From: Thalassotalea sp. PS06
GTDB lineage: Bacteria; Pseudomonadota; Gammaproteobacteria; Enterobacterales; Alteromonadaceae
Assembly (NCBI RefSeq): GCF_007197775.1
Contig: NZ_CP041638.1
Coordinates: 2,542,001-2,606,000, forward strand
DNA length: 64,000 nt
Direction of reading: 5' to 3'
Below, piece by piece: positions 20,527 to 28,372 of this stretch; positions within the stretch are counted from its first letter, which is position 1; each line of letters starts with the position of its first letter. The notes below the pieces were generated by a model, which had not been told where the DNA came from, ran no database searches, and saw nothing but the letters and a program-made list of their open reading frames with translations. A program made the position numbers and the translations under genes.

Positions 20527-21408
20527 TTATTTAGACTGTTGTCTGGCGAACAATACCGCACCGATTTCAGGTGCCTGCATTGGTTCGCTAAATTGACTAA
20601 AGATGTCGGTGGCAAGCCAGTCCTTTAACCGAACTTGCAAGCCACCGATCAGGGAGATCCGGGCCGGTTCTTTGGCCATGAGTTTATTAAAAACGGCGGT
20701 AAAATAGTTGCTGGCTTGGGCCAGTATCTGCTGAGCGACTAAATCGCCTTCATCTGCCGCATCGAAAACATGAATCGCCAAACGAGCATAGTAGGTGGCG
20801 CCCTGCCCTGACAGGCAACTGACTAAATCATTAGAATCTAAGCACCCAAGGGCTCGGTAGATCCTTTTGGTCAGGGTTGTCTGCGCTCCTAAATCATCGG
20901 CAGCGAGTAACACTTTTTGTACGGCTTGTAATCCCAACCAGGCACCGGAACAGGTATCGCCCTGCGGAAATCCATGGCCGCCAACAATGAGCGAGTCACC
21001 ATTACAACTGACATACCCTACAGAACCTGTACCACAAATCATAATGGCGCCATTATCGCCATTGTGAGCGCCGAGACAGGCAATATGCAGATCGGTTGCC
21101 AGGTGCATTTCCTTAAACGGATGCTGCCAGGCATTCATCAAATCAAAATATTTGGGAATGTTAACCCCCGCCAAACCAACACCAGCGATTAACTGGTTAA
21201 TTTGGGATTGTTCTAAACCTGCATCAGCAAGCGCCAATAACGCTGCATCGACAATCGATTGTTGCGCGTTATCAACACTATGAAATGGGTTTGCTGCTCC
21301 AGCAATACCTTCTCCCAGGCATTGCATTTCAGCATCGACTATCACGGCTTTGCATTTACTACCGCCGCCGTCGATACCTAAATAGAGTTGTTGATGACCT
21401 ATGTGCAT
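20527..21408 (-). CDS. nagK: N-acetylglucosamine kinase, BadF/BadG ATPase type
   Basis: 293 residues of the actin-like ATPase fold: LYLGIDGGGSKCKAVIVD (phosphate 1), ICGTGSVGYVSCNG (phosphate 2 region), GGHGFPQGDTCSGAWLG and ISLIGGLQ. Phosphorylates GlcNAc (or glucosamine) entering through NagP. AGAGG is five bases before the ATG. First gene of the four-gene nag operon; the promoter with the operator palindrome is 85 bases upstream. Confidence 0.88.
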   Translation of the reverse strand: MHIGHQQLYLGIDGGGSKCKAVIVDAEMQCLGEGIAGAANPFHSVDNAQQSIVDAALLALADAGLEQSQINQLIAGVGLAGVNIPKYFDLMNAWQHPFKEMHLATDLHIACLGAHNGDNGAIMICGTGSVGYVSCNGDSLIVGGHGFPQGDTCSGAWLGLQAVQKVLLAADDLGAQTTLTKRIYRALGCLDSNDLVSCLSGQGATYYARLAIHVFDAADEGDLVAQQILAQASNYFTAVFNKLMAKEPARISLIGGLQVRLKDWLATDIFSQFSEPMQAPEIGAVLFARQQSK

Positions 21409-21469
21409 CTCAGCCTCTGCTTACAACCAGGGCAGCCTAATCCAGAGCTGCCTGTTAATAATTTATCAA

Positions 21470-21498
21470 ATTAAAATAAGTCTACCGACAAATGACAA
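21470..21498 (-). promoter_or_regulatory. Probable sigma-70 promoter of nagK-nagB-nagA-nagP
   Basis: On the minus strand TTGTCA (21498-21493) and TTTAAT (21475-21470) are spaced by 17 bases. The -35 box is the right half of the operator palindrome, so a bound repressor would cover it. Confidence 0.6.
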
Positions 21499-21508
21499 CG
21501 CTGTCATT
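21491..21508. promoter_or_regulatory. Operator palindrome, probable NagR (LacI-family) site 1
   Basis: AATGACAACGCTGTCATT has 7-base arms around ACGC. A copy identical in 17 of 18 positions occurs at 31046-31063 before the TonB receptor gene. The form agrees with what I remember of LacI-family NagR boxes in Alteromonadales and Xanthomonas; the regulator is probably the gene at 31400. Confidence 0.82.
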
Positions 21509-21558
21509 ATTTATTTCAAGTTTTTTGACATCTCAATTAAATCATGTAGTTAGGAGGA

Positions 21559-24240
21559 TTATCGCACCTTTAACGCCCGACCAGCTCGCTCTGACGTTGG
21601 TGCCTTCGCACGTACCCAGATTTCATCCGATGCCACGTCTACCGGGGCAGTATAGTCCAGCCAATTTGAATTTCCCTGTCGGTACTGCAAAGGCAATCCT
21701 GGGTAGGCAGAATTGATATAAAGTTTACCATCTTCCACTTTCGCGCCTACCGTCGGAATACGATAGTGGATATTGGCAAGGTCCAATTTGGCAAACTCTT
21801 TATTGGCAACGGTATCGGCAAAACTCGCCCATGCTTGCTGACGCTGCTGATGTTTCTCAGCGCTGATCTTATTGCTGCTTTGATCATATACCTGTCCCTC
21901 GTGGTCATAAGGCAAAGCCCATTGCGGCGAATGCCAGGCACGCTCAGCGAGAGCTAACAATCTTGGGAAAATCTTATATTCAGCCAAGTCGTCATTGCGG
22001 GTGTTTTCGCTCCACAATTGTCCTTGGATACCAACAAAATTTTTATCCTTGTGTAGTGGACCATGCTGAATATTACCCTGCTCGTCTTTGGTTAAGGTAT
22101 CGTCAGATTGATAAGGTTTGTCTTCGCGATCCAACCAATACTCGGCATGAGCTGGCAGGTTGTCCGGCATAAAGCTGAAGATTTTTTCAGTATTAATATG
22201 GCGCGATGCCCAGTAATAGCCGTGCTCTTTCGGGTCCGGCTCATATGGAAAATCAAAGTACATTACATCCGGACTGGAAACCACAACTTCCCAGCCTTGA
22301 TTAACCAGGTTATGTGCAGCCTGATGACCTTGCCAGAACAACACGCCCCAGGCATTAGCTTGAACCACCTGCGGCATATTCTCGACCTGAGTATGGCTCA
22401 TACCATCGCTCCAGCCGGCAACTTCAATATCACGCTCAGCAAGAATTTTCGCCACTCGTTCAATGAAGTAACCCACTAAATCTTCGGCTTTTTGCAAATC
22501 ATCATGTTGCTCGATAAAGCTTTTACACTTTGGCGATTCAACCCAGGCACCCGCAGTCTCATCTGCACCGATATGGTAACGGGTTAGCGGATATCCAGCA
22601 TCGCTATGCATGGCTTTTACTTCATCCATAACCTTACCAATAAAGGCATAGGAAGAATCCATACAGGCATTGATGGTATTATCGTTATAGTACTGCACGG
22701 ATGAATACACAGTGGTATCTTCAGGATCATGTAGCATGTACTGATGCGCTTTTTCCAGCTCACCGGCCTGCATATATTTGTCATAGCGACGTTTCATCGA
22801 AACAATAGCCGCGCGCGAATGACCCGGCATATCCAATGACGGGATCACCTGAATATGACGCTCGCCAGCGTATTTCAGAATCTGCTGATATTGCTCAACG
22901 CTGAAGAAACCATTAACTGGACTATTAACATCTACGCCAGCGCCTAACTGCGGCAATAAACAAGTTTTCTCTGATAAGTCGAAACAGCGCTTTGAACCAA
23001 TTTCTGTCAACTCTTCAAGACCTGGGATCTCCAGGCGCCAGCCTTCATCGTCGGCAAGGTGAAGATGCAGCTTGTTAAGTTTGTAGGCAGCCATTTGATC
23101 GATTAAGTCAAAAAGAAACTGCTGGGAATGGAAATTACGAGACACATCGACAAACATACCGCGAAAGTCATAATGGGGTTTATCGATAACCTGCATTTCA
23201 GGTACCGTTAAGTCGTCGACACCAATGAGCGCGGCAATGGATTGCAGGCCATAAAACACACCAATTTCATCCGCCGCTTTAATACGGATCTCGTTCTTCG
23301 CGATATCCAGTTGATAGCCACCAGCAAACTGATCAGTATCTCCAGCGATCTGCAATTCAACATTGATGCCTGAATCTGATTGCGCTACCCCCAGGCTAGC
23401 CAGGCGCGAAAGCGCAGTTGCGACCGACTCTTCACTAACATTGTTAAAAACAACTTTGATGCCTGCACTTAGATCAATGCTATTACCACTATCATCGACA
23501 ATTACCGTGTGCGGGGTTGGAATAATCGCTGAGCTTAGATCCGTATCGCTTTTCGGCTTATTAGCATTGCGCTCGAATAGTACGTTGGCGGTAGCCCATA
23601 CCGTCTCATCGGTATCAGTGCGTTTAAACTGTTCGCGGACTTTCGTATATTCCTGGACAAATGGAGCAATCTCTAATCCCGTTTCCGGATCAATCTGAGT
23701 ACGGGTGCTTTCAATAACCCGCGGCTGCCAGTTAGCGCTTTGTAAAAGTTCGCTGGTTTCATCGACGGTGAGGATATAGTTCGGGATCAAATCCGTTTCC
23801 GCCAGACTCCAGAAATCGGCGCGAAAATCTAAAGATTTGGTTTCTCCAGCCTTAAAGCCCTTAAAAGTATCGGACAAAGATATTTTGTGTAAGTCACCAT
23901 TTACATGAGTAATAGCAAACTCACCTTCTGAGTGAGTTTGCACCGGATTTATCAAAGAAAAATATATCGCCCAGTCACGATAAGGAAAGTCTTGTTGAGC
24001 AGTAAAATGTATACGCCCCTGATAACACAAACCGTCATGTTTGGCTTTATCACACTTATCGTCAGCGACATTCGTTACCAGTTCAAATTCTACTTTTAAC
24101 GACTTGGCAAAGCCATCCAGTGCGGATTGATTCAATGTCGCCATCGATACCTCAGCGTCTTTATTTGACTGCTCAGGTTCACTATTACATGCGCTTAATA
24201 AAGCCATGCTTAAGAGGGAAATCACCAAAGGATTTTTCAT
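21559..24240 (-). CDS. Family 20 beta-N-acetylhexosaminidase lipoprotein
   Basis: 893 residues. The N-terminus has a lipoprotein signal with lipobox LSAC (cysteine near residue 18). A carbohydrate-binding CHB_HEX-type domain (about 45-210) is followed by a GH20b domain and the GH20 barrel beginning near HYDFRGMFVDVSRNFHS (about 355). Catalytic Asp-Glu pair is in YHIGADETAGAW (about 550). A C-terminal Ig-like segment ends the protein. Releases GlcNAc from chitooligosaccharide non-reducing ends, probably at the outer membrane or in the periplasm, supplying NagP. Follows the halogenase-like genes on the same strand, 68 bases away. Confidence 0.93.
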   Translation of the reverse strand: MKNPLVISLLSMALLSACNSEPEQSNKDAEVSMATLNQSALDGFAKSLKVEFELVTNVADDKCDKAKHDGLCYQGRIHFTAQQDFPYRDWAIYFSLINPVQTHSEGEFAITHVNGDLHKISLSDTFKGFKAGETKSLDFRADFWSLAETDLIPNYILTVDETSELLQSANWQPRVIESTRTQIDPETGLEIAPFVQEYTKVREQFKRTDTDETVWATANVLFERNANKPKSDTDLSSAIIPTPHTVIVDDSGNSIDLSAGIKVVFNNVSEESVATALSRLASLGVAQSDSGINVELQIAGDTDQFAGGYQLDIAKNEIRIKAADEIGVFYGLQSIAALIGVDDLTVPEMQVIDKPHYDFRGMFVDVSRNFHSQQFLFDLIDQMAAYKLNKLHLHLADDEGWRLEIPGLEELTEIGSKRCFDLSEKTCLLPQLGAGVDVNSPVNGFFSVEQYQQILKYAGERHIQVIPSLDMPGHSRAAIVSMKRRYDKYMQAGELEKAHQYMLHDPEDTTVYSSVQYYNDNTINACMDSSYAFIGKVMDEVKAMHSDAGYPLTRYHIGADETAGAWVESPKCKSFIEQHDDLQKAEDLVGYFIERVAKILAERDIEVAGWSDGMSHTQVENMPQVVQANAWGVLFWQGHQAAHNLVNQGWEVVVSSPDVMYFDFPYEPDPKEHGYYWASRHINTEKIFSFMPDNLPAHAEYWLDREDKPYQSDDTLTKDEQGNIQHGPLHKDKNFVGIQGQLWSENTRNDDLAEYKIFPRLLALAERAWHSPQWALPYDHEGQVYDQSSNKISAEKHQQRQQAWASFADTVANKEFAKLDLANIHYRIPTVGAKVEDGKLYINSAYPGLPLQYRQGNSNWLDYTAPVDVASDEIWVRAKAPTSERAGRALKVR

Positions 24241-24308
24241 TGTTATGGTTCCTGTTTCCTGGTTATTCTTTATAAGGCAATGTCGCCACTGCCCTAATAA
24301 TTGTTTTG

Positions 24309-25916
24309 TTATTGGCGCTGCAGGCCAAATTGCTGGATCTTGTCAAGCAGCTGGCGGTGCTCGGGTAAAAGGTTTGCCAATTGCTGAGAGTGTTGAAGGA
24401 GCTGTTGCTGGAGTTGTTGCACCCTATCTTGCTGATGATACCGATACTGGCTCTGGCGCAGGTCGGTTTCGAACTCCATGCCATAAAGGACATACAGATA
24501 ATTTTCGAGATTAAAAATTTCGTAGCCACTGCTGAAATCGTAGGCGCTCGGTAACTGCCATCGCCAGCGTTGTATTCGTTCTTGCAGGGTGCTGCTCAGG
24601 CTTTCGAAGTTGCGGTTATCCAACCAAAATTCACTGTCGTCGCGGCGGGAAAGGAAATAATGTAACTTGATAAAATCAATTACCCGCTCCCAGCTTTGTT
24701 GAACGTTGCGATTAAACTGTTCAGCCACCAAAGGCATTAACGCTTTATTGGCTGGAAACTGTTGAGCGAGCATTTTCGCGGTAACATCAAATACCAACAG
24801 CCCTGTTGCTTCAAGAGGTTCCACGAAACCCTGGGACAAGCCAATAGCAACACAGTTTTTATGCCAGAATTTGTCGCGGTATCCGACTTTCATATCAATC
24901 TGGCGCAGCTCGGCATTTTTATGCTCAGCGCCAAGATATTCCCGAAACGTATTTTCAGCATCCGCCTCATTAGTATGCGCACTGGAATAGACATAGCCGC
25001 ATCCGCGACGAGCTGTCAGGCCTATATCCCAAATCCAACCAGCGGTCTTAGCCGTTGCTTTAGTAAAACTTGGAATCGGCTCGTTGGTTTGGGTATATGG
25101 CACCTGCACCGCTAATGCTTTATCGGCAAACAAGGTTTGCTGCTTGTCAACAAAATCGACGCCCAGTGCTTTGCCCAATAAAATAGAATGAAAACCGGAG
25201 CAATCCACGAAGAAATCCGCTTTCACCATACCGGCATGATCGGTTTTTAATCCATTGATTTCACCACTGTCGTTAATGTCGACATCAATAACATTGGCTT
25301 TAATCAGTTTTACCCCGAAATGCTCCATCGCATGGGATTGCAGCAACCGGGTAAATTTCGCCGCATCAAGGTGATAGGCATACTGACAGTTACCTTGATA
25401 TTGCGGTGAAGTAATTTGCTTTGGTGCCAGCCCCAAATCACAGACCTTACCCTGGAAGGCGACAAAATCCGTGTATGAAGGGCGTTGTTCAACCGGGATA
25501 TTTAACCAATACGCGGTTAAATCCGGAATTTCACTCACCAATGGATAATCGAACAAATGGTGATAATAGGATGACTGGCCGGTACGGGGAGTGTCCAACC
25601 AATCAATAAACTTTATGCCTTGTTTGAAGGTAACATCGCATTCGCGAATAAATTTGGCCTCATCAATGCCAAACGCTTGCAGACTCTGTCGGATCATCGG
25701 AACCGTGCCCTCGCCGACACCAATACCAGGAATGTCATCAGAGTCGATAACGGTGATATCCATTCCCTGTTCAGGTGCGGGTTTAAGCTGACTGGCAAGA
25801 TGATTTGCCGCAAGCCAGCCTGCAGTGCCACCACCGACAATGACTATCTTGTCAATGGTTGCATGCGACTGTTCTTGCGCTGTTGTCGAAGATGAATGTT
25901 TCAAGCTATTCACCAT
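24309..25916 (-). CDS. Flavin-dependent tryptophan halogenase-like protein
   Basis: 535 residues. FAD-binding GGGTAGWLAA (28-37), a lysine in FKQGIKFIDW (Lys98) at the place of the catalytic halogenase lysine, DCSGFHSILLG, and FVEPLEATG (364-372) are those of the Trp_halogenase family. The halogenase hallmark W-x-W-x-I-P appears as WIWDIG (294-299), with Gly for Pro. The C-terminal 50 residues are Gln-rich and probably coiled coil (QQLQQQLLQHSQQL). The start codon directly abuts the stop of the preceding paralogue, so the pair is coupled. Members of this group are frequent in Alteromonadales carbohydrate loci; their substrate is unknown and true halogenation is unproven. Confidence 0.85.
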   Translation of the reverse strand: MVNSLKHSSSTTAQEQSHATIDKIVIVGGGTAGWLAANHLASQLKPAPEQGMDITVIDSDDIPGIGVGEGTVPMIRQSLQAFGIDEAKFIRECDVTFKQGIKFIDWLDTPRTGQSSYYHHLFDYPLVSEIPDLTAYWLNIPVEQRPSYTDFVAFQGKVCDLGLAPKQITSPQYQGNCQYAYHLDAAKFTRLLQSHAMEHFGVKLIKANVIDVDINDSGEINGLKTDHAGMVKADFFVDCSGFHSILLGKALGVDFVDKQQTLFADKALAVQVPYTQTNEPIPSFTKATAKTAGWIWDIGLTARRGCGYVYSSAHTNEADAENTFREYLGAEHKNAELRQIDMKVGYRDKFWHKNCVAIGLSQGFVEPLEATGLLVFDVTAKMLAQQFPANKALMPLVAEQFNRNVQQSWERVIDFIKLHYFLSRRDDSEFWLDNRNFESLSSTLQERIQRWRWQLPSAYDFSSGYEIFNLENYLYVLYGMEFETDLRQSQYRYHQQDRVQQLQQQLLQHSQQLANLLPEHRQLLDKIQQFGLQRQ

Positions 25917-27467
25917 CTATACCGCTTGCTCAGGAGTGCTAATGTCCTGCACTGCACCCTGCACGGACTCAAGAAAATCCTGGTGCGACATGGTGACCTG
26001 TAACGCCCGCTGACTCATAAAATTAAGGCGCTGGAAAATCTGATCACAGCTTGCTTCATCATAAGGTATGTGAAGATCCGGATAATGGCCCATACCATAA
26101 AGAATGAATCGATAATTCTCGTCAGTGAACGTCGTTGCATAACCACCAGCCAAGTCCATGTACTCACAGGTTTTATGCTGCCAGGCTTGCAGTTGTTGTT
26201 TTAACAACGGACAGTAATCAACGCTTCGCTGGGCATTTTGCCAAAACTCGGTATCGTCTCTATCGGTCAGGCAATAATGCAGCACGATAAAGCGCTTGAG
26301 GTCGTCATAGACGCCATTCATCAAGCGATTATAAGAATCCCGGGTTGCCTGCGCCGTTTGCGTCGAGCTGATATGCGTCGATAATAACTTGGCGCCAATG
26401 TTAATCAGATGCAGACCGGTAGATTCCAGCGGTTCAATAAAGCCACCACTTAAGCCGATAGCGATACAATTGCCAACCCAGAACTCTTTGCGACAACCCA
26501 CTTTCATATCAAGATGTAGAGTCTTCAACACTTCGACATCACTGCCTAAATGCTCACGAAGTTCGTGCTCTGCCTCCGCTTTATCAAGGTACCTGGAATC
26601 ATACACATAACCGCTGCCACGTCGGCTGGTCAGATCGATTTCCCAGGCCCAGCCATTACTAAGCGCCGTTGCCGTGGTATAGCTTCTCGGAGTCTGCCCG
26701 TCTTTGTATGCGACCTGCATGGCAACAGCTTTATCGCATGGCAATTCATCGGTAAATGACTGCCAATTGTCCTGCTTTAATGCTTCAATCAGCAAGCCCT
26801 TAAAGCCGCTACAATCAATAAACAAATCACTGCTAAATTCACCTTTATCGGTAACTACCGCTTTGACATTGCCCTGTTCAACTTTCACCTCATTAACAAG
26901 AGCTTCAACATGCTCAACACCGGCTTGAACGGCTTTTCGGCGCAGAAATCTCGCCATTTCAGAGGCATCTAGGTGATAACCATAAGGGGTAATACCTTCA
27001 AAGGGTTTTGAGTCCGGCATTTTCGGACAATGATTTTCCTGCATCAGATGTGCGGATAACGATACCCCTTGGTCATAGCGCTCAAACAGGTGCCTGGAAC
27101 GTAATAACCAGCTAGTAGAGATATCTAAAATATTACCCAGAGCCTGGTGCTCAAACGGGTGGTAATACTGATGTATTTGCCCATCAACTGGTTGCATCCA
27201 GTTGTTAAACATAATGCCAGTTTTCAAGGTAGCATTGGTTTCTCGTAACAGTTCCGACTCATCGAGTCCCATTGCTGCGAAAAAGAAACGAATAGAATGG
27301 ACGGTAGCTTCGCCGACGCCGAGAATTCCGACATCTTTACTTTCGATCAGGCGAATCGCCACGTGCGATTGTTGGTGGTTGTATAACCGGTTTAAATATA
27401 ACGCGGTCATCCAACCAGATGATCCACCACCAACGATAGTGATGGATCGAACTGCATTTTGATTCAT
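25917..27467 (-). CDS. Flavin-dependent tryptophan halogenase-like protein, paralogue
   Basis: 516 residues. GGGSSGWM (13-20), LKTGIMFNNW with Lys82, DCSGFKGLL, and FIEPLESTG (343-351) are conserved as in its neighbour. The W-x-W-x-I-P motif is WAWEID (273-278), with Asp for Pro. Overall identity with the neighbour is moderate, so the duplication is old. The ribosome site is weak, suggesting reinitiation after the SapC-like gene 42 bases upstream. Cytoplasmic by prediction. Function in GlcNAc use is unknown; see findings. Confidence 0.85.
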   Translation of the reverse strand: MNQNAVRSITIVGGGSSGWMTALYLNRLYNHQQSHVAIRLIESKDVGILGVGEATVHSIRFFFAAMGLDESELLRETNATLKTGIMFNNWMQPVDGQIHQYYHPFEHQALGNILDISTSWLLRSRHLFERYDQGVSLSAHLMQENHCPKMPDSKPFEGITPYGYHLDASEMARFLRRKAVQAGVEHVEALVNEVKVEQGNVKAVVTDKGEFSSDLFIDCSGFKGLLIEALKQDNWQSFTDELPCDKAVAMQVAYKDGQTPRSYTTATALSNGWAWEIDLTSRRGSGYVYDSRYLDKAEAEHELREHLGSDVEVLKTLHLDMKVGCRKEFWVGNCIAIGLSGGFIEPLESTGLHLINIGAKLLSTHISSTQTAQATRDSYNRLMNGVYDDLKRFIVLHYCLTDRDDTEFWQNAQRSVDYCPLLKQQLQAWQHKTCEYMDLAGGYATTFTDENYRFILYGMGHYPDLHIPYDEASCDQIFQRLNFMSQRALQVTMSHQDFLESVQGAVQDISTPEQAV

Positions 27468-27509
27468 AGGGCTCGACTAACCTGTTCAGGAAAGCTCGAG
27501 CGCTGAGGT

Positions 27510-28232
27510 TTACGCAGTCTCAGCGGCCAATTGAGCTTTCTTCTGAACCAAACGGTGAACCTGGTGCATGGAGTTTAGGTGCGCAAAAACTGGCCCTAAG
27601 AATCCGCGCTTACGAAGTTCCAGGTATTCTTCATCGCTTAATTCATTTAGTTTTTTCTCATTAACCAGATATAAACCGTTAATTGCGATTTTCTCGCCAT
27701 TTAAATCGATTTCAAGGTTTTGCTGTACCAGCAAATCTTTATCGGCTAATTCCTTAGTGAACATACGAGTAATGTGCGAATGTTCAAGATACGAAGCCAT
27801 CGCCTCTTTGCGCTTAGCTAAGTATTCGGTCTCATCACCATTCTCTTCGAATAGTGCCTGACCTTCTTCTTCATTTACTACCTCATTGTCAGTAGCAATG
27901 ATTACCATGTAGTTATCGGAGTCTTGTGACTCTGGAACTAATGCTAATGGAAAGTGTGTCACTGCAGCCGGTACATAAGTACCACCCCAGTATTCGCCGG
28001 CAGTAAACAGGTTTTCACCTGGCTTAAGACCGAAAAGTGCTACAGGCTGAAATGTGCCATTATCAGAGTTCTTAACAAATACTACCGGGAACTCGGCGCT
28101 CGCGCGGGAAAATTCATGAACTACCAGAGGAACTAAATGTTGTGCTTCAACCTGTTTGAAATTCTTTTGTGCTTTAAGTTTTGTTTTGCCGTGTACGTTC
28201 TTGTTTAACGGCTGTACGTTTTGCTGGCTCAT
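27510..28232 (-). CDS. SapC family protein
   Basis: 240 residues, soluble, without signal peptide. The layout (LVVHEFSRASAEFPVVFVKNSDNGTFQPVALFGLKPGENLF, then W-G-G-T-Y-V-P and a long hydrophilic tail) fits the SapC Pfam family, named after a Campylobacter S-layer locus but common beside TonB receptors and Trp-halogenase-like genes in marine bacteria. Biochemical role unknown. GGAGA lies six bases before the ATG. It follows the receptor gene after a hairpin terminator, so it is probably expressed by partial read-through. Confidence 0.8.
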   Translation of the reverse strand: MSQQNVQPLNKNVHGKTKLKAQKNFKQVEAQHLVPLVVHEFSRASAEFPVVFVKNSDNGTFQPVALFGLKPGENLFTAGEYWGGTYVPAAVTHFPLALVPESQDSDNYMVIIATDNEVVNEEEGQALFEENGDETEYLAKRKEAMASYLEHSHITRMFTKELADKDLLVQQNLEIDLNGEKIAINGLYLVNEKKLNELSDEEYLELRKRGFLGPVFAHLNSMHQVHRLVQKKAQLAAETA

Positions 28233-28323
28233 TTAACTTCTCCCTAAATGTAGGCCTTACTTTTTATTAGGGTCATAGACTAAACCGGGAATAAAAGCCA
28301 AGACAAGCGAAAAAACACTTTTT

Positions 28324-28360
28324 TTGATAAAAAAGGGGAGAAACCTCCCCTTTTTATCAA
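28324..28360 (-). terminator. Terminator or attenuator between receptor and SapC-like gene
   Basis: A long GC-capped stem (GGGGAG with complement, extended by A/T pairs through TTGAT) lies 13 bases after the receptor stop codon, with a T-rich 3' side on the minus strand. Placed inside the operon, it probably lowers expression of the downstream genes relative to the receptor. Confidence 0.75.
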
Positions 28361-28372
28361 GCTATTAACAAC

